From: an uncultured Saprospirales bacterium
GTDB lineage: Bacteria; Bacteroidota; Bacteroidia; Chitinophagales; Saprospiraceae
Assembly (NCBI GenBank): GCA_937926355.1
Contig: CALAZP010000072.1
Location: 1 to 64,000 of the forward strand
Direction: 5' to 3'
Length of the DNA: 64,000 nt
The notes under the pieces are model-generated. The model worked only from the letters and a program-made list of their open reading frames with translations. It made no database searches and was not told where the DNA came from. This document shows positions 26,205-33,845 of this stretch, in pieces. The stretch's first letter is position 1. Each line of letters opens with the position of its first letter. Position numbers and translations under genes: made by a program.

Positions 26205-27352
26205 GAATCAAGAGTTAGATCCGCCAATTCCATTCCTATTTTTGAACTTAACGCAACACCCATTCCACCTAATCTAACCCCAATAATCAAATTTTGGTTT
26301 AATCTCTTTACCAAAGGAGTTTTAGATGCACCTACCCCTAAAATTCCACTCCAACTATAATCAAATTGATAAGGCTCATCTATCTGAAAAAGCTCCTTCA
26401 TCAAATTCTTAAGATAATCCATTATTATTGGGGTAGTTCCAAATTGATGGGTGGTTTCTCCTTGAAAATCAATATTACGACCACCACCTATTAAAATACG
26501 ATTATTAATATTGCGAAAATAGACATACCCTTTATTTAAGTGAAAACCACCTCTTAACTGCAGCCCTTGAATAGGACTGGTTACCAAAACTTGATTTCGT
26601 ACCGCTTCAATTTCAAGATTCGGGAGAAGTTGTGAAGTGAAACCATTAGTGGCCACAATTAACTTAGATACAGGTAAAATCCAACCTAAATTACTTCTCA
26701 AGTATAGTTTTTCATCATTTTCAGAATAGATGATTTGATCAATTGAAATCCCATAAAGTAAAATAATAGATAAATCTTTAGCCCTTTGTATTAAAGCATT
26801 CAGCATTTTACCAGTATCAATAAGACCTTCCAATCTATTATAAATCAAGCCACTGACTGGTTTCAAACTAAGGTTACCAGGTTCGTTTTTTAAAATAGAA
26901 AAACAATTATTCAAGTTAAATTGATCCTCTACCAATATATTCAAATAATCAATTTTATCCATACAGTCAAAATATTCCCTTTTATCCTCTTTTCTAAATA
27001 CTTCAAAGCCACCTACAGGTTCATATCCAATGGAAGTATCTCCCAACCTAGATCTCAAAATCTGCAGTCCTTCCCATCTAGATTTAATAAGGGTAATTAC
27101 TTCGTCTTCCGAGGACGTACTCAAATCATCTAGAATTTCTGAAACACTTCCAAAACAAGCAAAACCAGCATTTTTTGAACTAGCACCTTGAGGAATAACA
27201 AATTTTTCTAGAACACAAACCTTTAATTTTGAATTCTTCTCCTTTAAGGAAATAGCTGCGGAAAGGCCAACTAAGCCGCCACCTAAAATAAAAATATCAG
27301 CTTTAGGAATTAGGGATTTGGCCTCCCAATAACTTAAATTGTTAGCTTCCAC
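26201..27352 (-). CDS. FAD-dependent oxidoreductase (DAO family)
   Basis: 383 residues. A Rossmann FAD-binding motif is at residues 20-26 (IFILGGGLVGLSAAISLKE), with a second conserved stretch near residue 55 (PQGASSKNAGFACFGSVSE). A C-terminal IIGVRLGGMGVALSSKIG closes the FAD site. These features place it among glycine/D-amino-acid oxidase-like enzymes; the substrate is unknown. The start codon is GTG (27352-27350); no ATG precedes the dinucleotide fold. It overlaps the promoter of the divergent DUF4293 gene, and leads an operon with the OstA-like and BatE-like genes. Confidence 0.85.
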   Translation of the reverse strand: MEANNLSYWEAKSLIPKADIFILGGGLVGLSAAISLKEKNSKLKVCVLEKFVIPQGASSKNAGFACFGSVSEILDDLSTSSEDEVITLIKSRWEGLQILRSRLGDTSIGYEPVGGFEVFRKEDKREYFDCMDKIDYLNILVEDQFNLNNCFSILKNEPGNLSLKPVSGLIYNRLEGLIDTGKMLNALIQRAKDLSIILLYGISIDQIIYSENDEKLYLRSNLGWILPVSKLIVATNGFTSQLLPNLEIEAVRNQVLVTSPIQGLQLRGGFHLNKGYVYFRNINNRILIGGGRNIDFQGETTHQFGTTPIIMDYLKNLMKELFQIDEPYQFDYSWSGILGVGASKTPLVKRLNQNLIIGVRLGGMGVALSSKIGMELADLTLDS

Positions 27353-27369
27353 GGAACATTCTATATTTG
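27338..27369 (+). promoter_or_regulatory. Promoter of the DUF4293 gene
   Basis: ATTG (27338-27341), 20 bases, then TATATTTG (27362-27369), a perfect -7 element. The expected transcript start is near 27376, about five bases before the ATG at 27381, so the leader would be nearly absent. It overlaps the GTG start region of the divergent FAD gene. Confidence 0.6.
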
Positions 27370-27380
27370 AAAGAAAAAAG

Positions 27381-27740
27381 ATGATTCAAAGAATTCAAAG
27401 TATTTACCTATTAATTGGAATGGTTATAGGAATTGGTTCTTGGTTCCAAAATTACGCTCTACCATCTAACGTACTTCAAATGAGTTGGATTAGTACCATA
27501 ATTTTATTGTTTCTAGGGATTGTTAGTTACAAAAATAGAAGAATGCAAATAATCCTATCCACATTTGCAGGATTAACTTTTTTATTTGCTCAGATATATT
27601 TAGTGATCAATTTTAATACTGAGGTAAAACCAATTTGGACAGGAATTACCATTTTTATTTTTTTAGGGATCCTATTTTTAGCAATTAAGAATATTAAAAA
27701 AGATCAAAAGATAATAAACAATACCAACCGACTTCGGTAA
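27381..27740 (+). CDS. DUF4293-family membrane protein
   Basis: 119 residues when started at the ATG at 27381 (MIQRIQSIYLLIGMV), which has a -7 promoter element 12 bases upstream; the frame is open to 27339 but that leader lies inside the promoter. Four hydrophobic helices fill nearly the whole chain. The MIQRIQ start followed by four helices is the hallmark of the DUF4293 family, found across Bacteroidota with no known function. It ends at a bidirectional terminator shared with the exbD gene. Confidence 0.8.
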   Translation: MIQRIQSIYLLIGMVIGIGSWFQNYALPSNVLQMSWISTIILLFLGIVSYKNRRMQIILSTFAGLTFLFAQIYLVINFNTEVKPIWTGITIFIFLGILFLAIKNIKKDQKIINNTNRLR

Positions 27741-27745
27741 AGCAA

Positions 27746-27781
27746 GGAAGGGTCTTAATTATTTCTAATTAAAACCCCTCC
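27746..27781. terminator. Bidirectional terminator between DUF4293 and exbD genes
   Basis: A 16-base 5' arm (27746-27761), TTTC loop and 3' arm (27766-27781) pair with only two mismatches, with a core of GGGTCTTAATTA against TAATTAAAACCC. It sits between two convergent genes. The T-tracts are weak on both sides. Confidence 0.6.
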
Positions 27782-27806
27782 ATTTATGTAGTCCTTGTAA
27801 TAAAGA

Positions 27807-28274
27807 TTAATTAGGACGTTTTTTAGCTGAATAGTTCACTTTTAATTGTCCAGACTTTCTCAACTGAGTTTTTACATCTTGAACAATACCCATGGTAACA
27901 TCTCCATCAACTCTAAGAGAAGAAGTTATTCTAGGTCTTTTAGCTTCTGGCACCTTAATTTTGTGCTTCTCAAGGAAAAGTGGGATTTCAGCTATATCAG
28001 CAAATTTATCCCCCAACTGCATTCTTGGCTTAGTTCCATATACATCTTGAAACTTTTTTACCGGTCTACCAATGTATAAGTAATTTACCAATGATTTCTC
28101 TTCAAGCTTAAGCAGTTCTGAAGCAAAAGGCGTGTTAACGCTTACTTTTAATTCAGAGTCCCTTAATACAGTAACCACCATAAAAAAGAACAAAAGCATG
28201 AAAATAATATCTGGTAAAGAAGCAGTTGAAACTTCAGGATCTGATTTCCCTCTTTTTTTAGAAAATTTTGACAT
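27807..28274 (-). CDS. exbD: ExbD/TolR-family biopolymer transport protein (second copy)
   Basis: 155 residues with one N-terminal transmembrane helix (about 23-41) and a periplasmic domain. The helix begins LPDIIFMLLFFFMVV, and Asp22 aligns with the proton-carrying aspartate of ExbD. A long basic N-tail (KFSKKRGK) faces the cytoplasm. It is the last gene of exbB-membrane protein-exbD-exbD, 26 bases after the other ExbD gene. Together they form a proton-driven motor that energises TonB-dependent transport; two ExbD paralogues in one locus are usual in Bacteroidota. Confidence 0.9.
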   Translation of the reverse strand: MSKFSKKRGKSDPEVSTASLPDIIFMLLFFFMVVTVLRDSELKVSVNTPFASELLKLEEKSLVNYLYIGRPVKKFQDVYGTKPRMQLGDKFADIAEIPLFLEKHKIKVPEAKRPRITSSLRVDGDVTMGIVQDVKTQLRKSGQLKVNYSAKKRPN

Positions 28275-28300
28275 AATGTTTATTTTTTCTGTTTGACAAC

Positions 28301-28855
28301 TTATTCTTCACCAAAATTGGTCGGTTCTGCTTCAGAAATCACCAATGGAATCTCTCCTCTAATCTCTCTTTTGTATGCTGTTGGCATCTCTTCAGTATAA
28401 GGCACGCCGTATTTCCTCAAACTCAATTCGTTCCATAGTTCATTGTAGGCGGCTTTTAGTTCGTTGTAAACTTCAAGATAAGTTCTGTAATTAGTACCCC
28501 TATCATTTTTAAGAGAAATGATGGCCATTGTTGGCTTTTCAGCCATATCTTCTCTCTTACTTGGGTTAGCTATAAATTCCTTAGCTAAATCCTTCAGTTC
28601 CCTTACTCTTGTCAGCTCTCCTCTAACCAGAATTTGGTTTTGAGCATTTACAAGAACAGAAAAAACATTGCGTTCTTTCAATTTGGTGATATCGGGTTCT
28701 TCTTCAGACCAGGGTGGCAACTTAACAGTAATACCTTTGTCCTCAACGATTGTTGTAGTAACTAGGAAGAATATAAGGAGCAAGAATGCGATATCTGCCA
28801 TCGAACCGGCATTGATTTCGTTTTTCATTCTGTCCCTTGTACTTTTTTTTGCCAT
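28301..28855 (-). CDS. exbD: ExbD/TolR-family biopolymer transport protein (first copy)
   Basis: 184 residues. A short basic N-terminus (MAKKSTRDRMK) precedes one transmembrane helix (SMADIAFLLLIFFLVTTTI) with the motor aspartate at Asp21. The rest is periplasmic; it is longer than the other ExbD copy and has an insert with charged repeats (about 85-110, PSKREDMAEKPTMAIISLKND). It is six bases from the four-helix protein upstream and belongs to the ExbB/ExbD proton motor. Pairing of the two ExbD copies within one complex is an inference from adjacency. Confidence 0.9.
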   Translation of the reverse strand: MAKKSTRDRMKNEINAGSMADIAFLLLIFFLVTTTIVEDKGITVKLPPWSEEEPDITKLKERNVFSVLVNAQNQILVRGELTRVRELKDLAKEFIANPSKREDMAEKPTMAIISLKNDRGTNYRTYLEVYNELKAAYNELWNELSLRKYGVPYTEEMPTAYKREIRGEIPLVISEAEPTNFGEE

Positions 28856-28861
28856 GGAACT

Positions 28862-29338
28862 TTATTTAAAGAAGTTTCTAATCTCGAATATAACAAATGA
28901 AGCAGCTGCAACTAAAACTAAGGAAACAGCAGTTGCAATAGCGCCTCCGATAAACTTGAGGTTACTTGCACTGATATCAGATCCAGTTCTTTCTATTGAT
29001 TCAGCAATTGCTCCGGTAGCTTCTCCTGGTGACATGGAAAAAGACACAAAAAAGATAGCTAAAAGGGCACCAAATCCTAAGATTCCAATCATAGAACCTT
29101 TAAAATTTCCAAGTATTTGAGACAAGCCAAATCCAACCATAGATATGGCAGCCAAAACTACCAATACTAGGGCTCCTTTGATCCCTACATCAAAAATACC
29201 AGTAGTGAATTGCTCTTCTTCGGGGAGCATGGAAAAACTATCCATTCCTGATAAAGAGACTATCAGAAATAAAGCAGTTACCCCAATGCCTACACCGAAA
29301 GCAAGTCTTTGTCCGTTGTCGACTAAAAATTTATACAT
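28862..29338 (-). CDS. Four-helix membrane protein inside the exbBD cluster, unknown function
   Basis: 158 residues, nearly all hydrophobic, with helices at about 12-30, 48-72, 80-102 and 128-152. There is no ExbB, ExbD or TonB motif. An acidic loop (LPEEEQFTTG) joins helices 1 and 2, and a polar stretch (residues about 104-127) precedes helix 4. It lies between exbB (17 bases) and exbD (6 bases), so co-expression with the motor is very likely. I recall such a hypothetical protein in Bacteroidota exbB-exbD loci, but know no assigned function. Confidence 0.7.
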   Translation of the reverse strand: MYKFLVDNGQRLAFGVGIGVTALFLIVSLSGMDSFSMLPEEEQFTTGIFDVGIKGALVLVVLAAISMVGFGLSQILGNFKGSMIGILGFGALLAIFFVSFSMSPGEATGAIAESIERTGSDISASNLKFIGGAIATAVSLVLVAAASFVIFEIRNFFK

Positions 29339-29355
29339 ATTGGGTAACTTAAAGA

Positions 29356-30201
29356 TTATTTAAACAAATTATTACTAGCCATGATATCTACTAAAGCAAT
29401 AGAAGCATCTTCCATTTTATTTACAATACCATCAATTTTGTTAACGATGTAATTGTAAAAAATCTGAAGAATAATAGCAGTTACCAAACCAAAAACTGTA
29501 GTTAAAAGGGCCACTTTAATACCACCTGCTACAACCGATGGTGATAAATCACCTACTGCTTCAATTCTATCGAAGGCTTGGATCATACCAATTACCGTTC
29601 CCATGAAACCAAGCATAGGCGCAATGGCAATGAAAAGTGAAATCCATACCAAACCTCTTTCTAAAAGTCCCATTTGGACACTACCGTAAGCAACAATAGA
29701 TTTTTCTACTGCTTCAGCACCTTCGCTAGAGCTTTTTAATCCTTCATACATAATAGAGGCTGTTGGTCCAGGAGTTGCTTTACAAACTTCCATTGCACTT
29801 TCAACACCTCCAGACTTAAGACGCTCATCAACACTAGAGAGCAACTTGTCTGTATTGGTGGTGGCAATGTTAAGAGTTATAATCCTCTCAATACAAAAAG
29901 CAAGACCAAGAATTAAACAAACCAATACAAAACTCATGAACCTCCAGTCTCCGTCAATAAAATATTTCTTTAAAACTTGGTAACCGGTTAAATCAGCAGC
30001 AGGCTCAACTTCAGTAGCAGCTTGAACAGGAGCAGGTGCTTCTTCTTCCATCATTCCTTCGGCTTCGCCCATCCCTTCCTCTGTACCTTCTTCCATAACG
30101 GTTCCTTCTGTTTGGTCACCAGCCTGCTCGTCCTGAGCATATACGTTTCCGGAGGTTACTGCCAAACCAAAAACTAGAAGCAGTAAAAGTAATTTTCGCA
30201 T
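29356..30201 (-). CDS. exbB: ExbB/TolQ/MotA-family proton channel protein
   Basis: 281 residues from ATG 30201; a TTG two codons earlier is less likely. A cleavable-type signal segment (MRKLLLLLLVFGLAVTSGNVYA) is followed by an acidic Met/Glu/Ala-rich stretch (about 24-68), then a transmembrane helix (about 92-112). The MotA_TolQ_ExbB core follows, with GLLERGLVWISLFIAIAPMLGFMGTVIGMIQAF and the final helix GLVTAIILQIFYNYI. The extended N-terminus with a signal sequence is a Bacteroidota form of ExbB. First gene of exbB-membrane protein-exbD-exbD; it follows the tRNA-Ser gene on the same strand. Confidence 0.92.
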   Translation of the reverse strand: MRKLLLLLLVFGLAVTSGNVYAQDEQAGDQTEGTVMEEGTEEGMGEAEGMMEEEAPAPVQAATEVEPAADLTGYQVLKKYFIDGDWRFMSFVLVCLILGLAFCIERIITLNIATTNTDKLLSSVDERLKSGGVESAMEVCKATPGPTASIMYEGLKSSSEGAEAVEKSIVAYGSVQMGLLERGLVWISLFIAIAPMLGFMGTVIGMIQAFDRIEAVGDLSPSVVAGGIKVALLTTVFGLVTAIILQIFYNYIVNKIDGIVNKMEDASIALVDIMASNNLFK

Positions 30202-30265
30202 AGTCAATAAGGTTTTACGATTGTTCTTTTAAAAAATTAAATAAAAATAAAATTAACAAAACCAG

Positions 30266-30353
30266 CGGAGAGAGCGGGATTCGAACCCGCGATACCCGGT
30301 TAGGGTATACACACTTTCCAGGCGTGCGCCTTCAACCACTCGGCCACCTCTCC
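30266..30353 (-). tRNA. tRNA-Ser (anticodon GGA)
   Basis: An 88-nt cloverleaf reads on the minus strand. The 7-bp acceptor starts GGAGAGG and pairs with TCTCTCC through a terminal G-U. The D-arm is GGCCGAGTGGTTGAAGGC-like, the anticodon loop in GCCTGGAAAGT gives GGA, and a long variable arm (TACCCTAACCGGGTA) marks tRNA-Ser. The T-arm is GCGGGTTCGAATCCCGC and the discriminator is G. CCA is not encoded. It decodes UCC/UCU. Confidence 0.96.
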
Positions 30354-30562
30354 AGTTATTCCATCTTTGCCCGCCCTTTGCTTTCGCTTTAGTCTGAAAA
30401 ATTAATTGGCACGTCAGCCAAAAAAGTTCACAGGCATTGCAAATTTTACAAAAAGAAACTATAAATCAAAATTAAATTTTCACAACAGTGATAATCCTGA
30501 GGCTCAATTTAATGAGACTTTTGATTTTAAAAAATTTTAATTGTCAAATTTTTACTCCCAAA

Positions 30563-31330
30563 CTAGTTTTGAAAAACTTTTTCACTGTTCTCCCGAGTAA
30601 TTGTTGCGATTTCTTCTTTTGAACAATTAAAAATTTGTGCCAACTTTTCAGCAATAAAAATCAAGTTAATGGGTTCGTTGCGCTTCCCTCGATTAGGAAC
30701 TGGGCTTAAATACGGTGCATCAGTTTCCAAAACCAAATGACTAGTACCTAATGCTGGAAGGACTTTATCCAACCCTCCATTCTTAAATGTAACTACCCCA
30801 CCTATTCCTAGATAAAATCCCAAATCCATTATTCTTCTCCCTTGCTGCTCAGTGCCAGTAAAACAATGGAAAATCCCCTTCAAATGATTATAATTCCATT
30901 TCTCCAAACACTCTATAATTAGATCTGTCGCCTCTCTAGAATGAATAACTATAGGTAAACTCCATTCAACAGCCCATTCCACTTGCCTTTTAAATGCTTG
31001 AATTTGCTCCTCTCTCAAGGATTGGTCCCAGTATAAGTCAATCCCTATCTCCCCAACCGCACAAAAGGGAGCTTCTTTGCTACGATTAAATATAGCATCC
31101 AATTGCTTCTCAAAATTTTTCTTGACTGAACAGGGGTGGATTCCAATCATAGGGAAAAGGTGTGCTGGATATTTTTTGCATAATTTTACCATCCCTCCCA
31201 GACTTATTTCGTCTATATTGGGTAAGTAAAACTTTTCTACTCCAATTTCTATTGCATTTTCTATTACTCGGTCTACATCTTCAGAAAAATCTTTCAGATA
31301 TAAATGAGCATGGGTTTCAATTATTCTCAT
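30563..31330 (-). CDS. tatD: TatD-family metal-dependent deoxyribonuclease
   Basis: 255 residues, standard for the family. The metal ligands are all present: THAHLYL (HxH near residue 6), VGEIGIDLYWD, IVIHSREA, IFHCFTG and LETDAPYLSP. TatD enzymes are 3'-5' DNases acting in DNA repair or fragmentation and on D-aminoacyl-tRNA-like substrates in some reports. The gene is divergent from rnhA with only 27 bases between the start codons, so their promoters must overlap. Confidence 0.94.
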   Translation of the reverse strand: MRIIETHAHLYLKDFSEDVDRVIENAIEIGVEKFYLPNIDEISLGGMVKLCKKYPAHLFPMIGIHPCSVKKNFEKQLDAIFNRSKEAPFCAVGEIGIDLYWDQSLREEQIQAFKRQVEWAVEWSLPIVIHSREATDLIIECLEKWNYNHLKGIFHCFTGTEQQGRRIMDLGFYLGIGGVVTFKNGGLDKVLPALGTSHLVLETDAPYLSPVPNRGKRNEPINLIFIAEKLAQIFNCSKEEIATITRENSEKVFQN

Positions 31331-31357
31331 CTTTGTCTTAATTTAAATGTCAATTGA

Positions 31358-31972
31358 ATGGCAAAAAAAAGAAAGTTTTACGTAGTCTGGAAGGGAACTG
31401 AACCTGGAATTGCAGATTCTTGGGAAAAGTGCCTAGAAAGAGTTAAAGGATATCCCGATGCTCAGTATAAGTCCTTTAATAGCCTAGAGGAAGCTAAAAG
31501 CGCATTTTATAGTGGTTATGATGCATCTATCACAAGAAAAAAATCAACTGTTCATGCCGTTGGGTTACCAGAGGGACTAACTGATTTTATATGCGTAGAT
31601 GCTGCTTGTAGCGGAAATCCAGGATTTATGGAGTATAGAGGGATTGAATTTCCGGCTAATAAAGAAATTTTTCATCAAAAATTTGAAACTGGAACCAATA
31701 ATATTGGTGAATTTCTTGCTATTGTGCACGCCCTTGCTTTTTGTCAAAAAAACAATTCCCCCAAACCCATTTACTCTGACTCAAAAATTGCGATCCTATG
31801 GGTTAACAAAAAAAAATGCAATACAAAGATTGAAGGAGAAAAAAGTGTGCCACTGAAAGAGGTAATAAAAAGAGCAGAAAACTGGTTAAAAACCAATTCT
31901 TATAAAAACCCAATTGTAAAGTGGGAAACTAGTTCCTGGGGGGAAATACCTGCTGATTTTGGAAGGAAATAA
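31358..31972 (+). CDS. rnhA: RNase HI with viroplasmin-type N-terminal domain
   Basis: 204 residues. The N-terminal caulimovirus viroplasmin domain (about 3-52, KFYVVWKGTEPGIADSWEKC) binds RNA/DNA hybrids. The RNase H fold follows (about 76-201), with catalytic acids Asp81 (CVDAACSGNPG), Glu118 (NIGEFLAIVHAL) and Asp141 (YSDSKIAILWV), and a terminal Asp201. It hydrolyses RNA in RNA-DNA hybrids. The stop lies against the stop of the convergent def gene with no gap. Confidence 0.93.
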   Translation: MAKKRKFYVVWKGTEPGIADSWEKCLERVKGYPDAQYKSFNSLEEAKSAFYSGYDASITRKKSTVHAVGLPEGLTDFICVDAACSGNPGFMEYRGIEFPANKEIFHQKFETGTNNIGEFLAIVHALAFCQKNNSPKPIYSDSKIAILWVNKKKCNTKIEGEKSVPLKEVIKRAENWLKTNSYKNPIVKWETSSWGEIPADFGRK

Positions 31973-32518
31973 TCACTTCCACCTCATTCTATAGTCATGA
32001 GTCACTTTCCCTTTCAACATACCAGCTAATTTACCTCGGATTAATCGCTTCCTAACTGGTGAAAGTTTGTCGACAAACAATACTCCATCAGTATGATCGT
32101 ATTCGTGTTGAATCACCCTTGCATTAATTCCATCAAAAGTTTCAATACTTTCGTTAAAATTTTCGTCCATGGATCTCAAAACAATAGATTCAGGACGGTC
32201 AACCTCTCCCCGCACATCTGGAATACTCAAACATCCTTCTTCGTAACCCCAATCTGCTCCAGTCTCTTCTACTTTTTGGGCATTTATAAACACTCTTTTA
32301 AACCCTTTATCCTTGTCTTTAAACATTTGAGTTGTATCAATTACAAACAGTCTAATGGATAAACCTATTTGAGGAGCGGCTAATCCAACACCATTAGCAT
32401 TATACATGGTTTCCCACATATTCTCGATTAAATCTTTTAAACCTTCATAATCTCGAGGAATCTCCTCAGCCACCCTTTTTAGTACTGCTTGACCGTAGCC
32501 ATATATTGGTAAAATCAT
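31973..32518 (-). CDS. def: Peptide deformylase
   Basis: Fe2+-type metalloenzyme that removes the N-formyl group from new proteins; 181 residues. The three motifs are GVGLAAPQIG (43-52), EEGCLSIPD with metal ligand Cys96, and HEYDH (138-142), whose two His ligands flank the catalytic Glu139. The start ATG overlaps the ruvX stop in an ATGA, so it is translated with ruvX. All motif residues are intact. Confidence 0.96.
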   Translation of the reverse strand: MILPIYGYGQAVLKRVAEEIPRDYEGLKDLIENMWETMYNANGVGLAAPQIGLSIRLFVIDTTQMFKDKDKGFKRVFINAQKVEETGADWGYEEGCLSIPDVRGEVDRPESIVLRSMDENFNESIETFDGINARVIQHEYDHTDGVLFVDKLSPVRKRLIRGKLAGMLKGKVTHDYRMRWK

Positions 32519-32931
32519 TTTTTATTTCTTTCTAAATAGGATTGCAACAATATTACTGCTGATATCTTGTCAATTAAACCTTTTTCTTTTCGTTTAGATT
32601 TTTTAACCCCTGATTGGATAAGAACTTTATTGGCCTCAATAGATGATAATCGTTCGTCAATTAGGTCCACTTTTTTTGATGGGTACCACTTATCTAATAA
32701 TCGTATAAATTCATCCACCATAAGAGTAGTTGCACTTTTGGTTCCATCGAGCTTAATAGGATAACCTATGACAATAGTCCCTACCTTTTCGTGTTTGAAG
32801 TAATCGTCCAAAAAAAATTTTAAATCATGAGTAAGAACCGTTTCTAATGGACTAACAGTAATCTTAAGGGGATCGGTTACCGCGATTCCAGTCCTTACTT
32901 TACCATAGTCTAAACATAGAATTCTTTCCAC
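32515..32931 (-). CDS. ruvX: Putative pre-16S rRNA nuclease / Holliday junction resolvase (YqgF)
   Basis: The YqgF/RuvX fold is seen from the motif RILCLDYGKVRTGIAVTD at the N-terminus to DERLSSIEANKVL near the middle. Other bacterial members mature 16S rRNA. I choose GTG at 32931 (VERILCLDYG), giving about 138 residues; the frame is open to a TTG at 32949, but a perfect -7 promoter element (TACCTTTG, plus 32936-32943) lies inside that leader. The transcript would begin at or next to the GTG, so translation could be leaderless. Overlaps def by four bases. Confidence 0.9.
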   Translation of the reverse strand: MERILCLDYGKVRTGIAVTDPLKITVSPLETVLTHDLKFFLDDYFKHEKVGTIVIGYPIKLDGTKSATTLMVDEFIRLLDKWYPSKKVDLIDERLSSIEANKVLIQSGVKKSKRKEKGLIDKISAVILLQSYLERNKK

Positions 32932-32935
32932 ATTG

Positions 32936-32943
32936 CAAAGGTA
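32936..32943 (-). promoter_or_regulatory. ruvX-def promoter -7 element
   Basis: Minus-strand TACCTTTG is a perfect match to TAnnTTTG and lies about six bases before the GTG start codon of ruvX. A terminator at 32976-33003 separates it from upstream transcription. No well-placed -33 element is seen. Confidence 0.5.
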
Positions 32944-32975
32944 AACCAATTCGAATCAATATTAGTTTCAAAAAG

Positions 32976-33003
32976 AAATGGAGGCCTATAAAAGCCTCCA
33001 TTT
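32976..33003 (-). terminator. Intrinsic terminator after the GH73-like gene
   Basis: AAATGGAGGC (32976-32985) and GCCTCCATTT (32994-33003) form a perfect 10-bp stem with an 8-base loop. On the minus strand it is followed by a T-rich run (TTTCTTTTTG), as expected for Rho-independent termination of the gene at 33047-33685. Confidence 0.75.
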
Positions 33004-33046
33004 ACCAAACAGAGAAAACCAAAATCCGTAATGAATATTTTTTTAA

Positions 33047-33685
33047 TTAACTTTTTTGCTGGTCTAATTTTTTCAAATCATAAAAAGCTATAAGGTTTTG
33101 AACTAAAAAACCTGCCCCTTCAGATTTAAGATTAAAGTGCTCCACCACTTTTTGATACCAATCTTCCCGACTATTTGGAATCTGTCCCTTTTCTAAAAAA
33201 AGATGACTAATTGCTCTACCCTGATTTTTCCATTTTTGAGAAATCCGCCTTTGATTCGTCCAAGAAGAAGTTTTAGGCTTTTCGGACGAATAGCTATTGA
33301 AATTCTGAATATTGAATAAACCAATAGCCATCTGAACTCCAGCTGGGATTTGATTCTCTATTTCTAAAGATTGAACTATTGAAGTGTTATTTTGAATAAA
33401 ACTCCTGGCAAGTTCGTCATCTATCTCCCAATACTGCTCATGAGGCCAAGTAATAGACCAATCTTCGATTAACTCTTCACTACTAGTGGCAAGAACTGTC
33501 AGGAAATTTTTACCGATAGGTATACTCCAAGTGAAATCATTAAAATAAATCCAACTGTAGAGCAATACAGGTATAAAAATTTTTTTAACAACCATCCAAT
33601 TGATTATTAATCTTTTGGATTTTGACTTCGAACTAGGCATACTAACTTTCCATTCTATTACGTGATTATTAGTGGTTGCTTCCAT
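33047..33685 (-). CDS. Membrane-anchored GH73-like protein lacking catalytic Glu (putative)
   Basis: 212 residues. A basic, polar N-tail precedes one transmembrane helix (about 33-47) and an extracytoplasmic domain. IPAGVQMAIGLFNIQNF (113-129) lines up with the glucosaminidase (GH73/FlgJ-like) motif IPASxxLAQxxLESxxG, but the catalytic Glu position is Asn125. The end LVQNLIAFYDLKKLD also resembles that family's C-terminus. So it may be a binding-only peptidoglycan protein; alignment by eye is weak evidence. It is read divergently from porP and the gld operon, starting 161 bases away, and has its own -7 element and terminator. Confidence 0.5.
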   Translation of the reverse strand: MEATTNNHVIEWKVSMPSSKSKSKRLIINWMVVKKIFIPVLLYSWIYFNDFTWSIPIGKNFLTVLATSSEELIEDWSITWPHEQYWEIDDELARSFIQNNTSIVQSLEIENQIPAGVQMAIGLFNIQNFNSYSSEKPKTSSWTNQRRISQKWKNQGRAISHLFLEKGQIPNSREDWYQKVVEHFNLKSEGAGFLVQNLIAFYDLKKLDQQKS

Positions 33686-33705
33686 AATTTTCAGTTTAGT
33701 TAATA

Positions 33706-33713
33706 CAAATATA
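33706..33713 (-). promoter_or_regulatory. Promoter -7 element of the GH73-like gene
   Basis: Minus-strand TATATTTG is a perfect TAnnTTTG element about 21 bases before the ATG at 33685. It lies in the intergenic region shared with porP. Confidence 0.5.
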
Positions 33714-33715
33714 AC

Positions 33716-33775
33716 ACTTTTTGTTTATAAAAATATATTAAATAAACTTTTTGTTTGTTTTTAATTTAAACAAAC
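33716..33775. repeat. Direct repeats and palindrome in the porP upstream region
   Basis: ACTTTTTGTTT occurs at 33716-33726 and again, identical, at 33746-33756, exactly 30 bases apart. The second copy runs into a perfect inverted repeat, GTTTGTTT (33753-33760) and AAACAAAC (33768-33775), with a 7-base spacer. The placement between two divergent genes suggests regulator binding, but the whole stretch is AT-rich. Confidence 0.35.
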
Positions 33776-33845
33776 CGTTTTTTAAAATATTGTTTTACTA
33801 TATTGTCGCCAATGAACATTTAAGAAAAAAAACTATTATTCCAAT

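Noticed and set aside
28668..29120. Plus-strand open frame of 150 codons across the exbD/four-helix genes
   Set aside because: It spans the junction of two well-supported minus-strand genes and reads as a lysine/isoleucine-rich shadow.
30354..30562. Possible small RNA or second tRNA between tRNA-Ser and tatD
   Set aside because: The 209 bases are AT-rich with no cloverleaf, strong hairpin or clear promoter; nothing could be supported.
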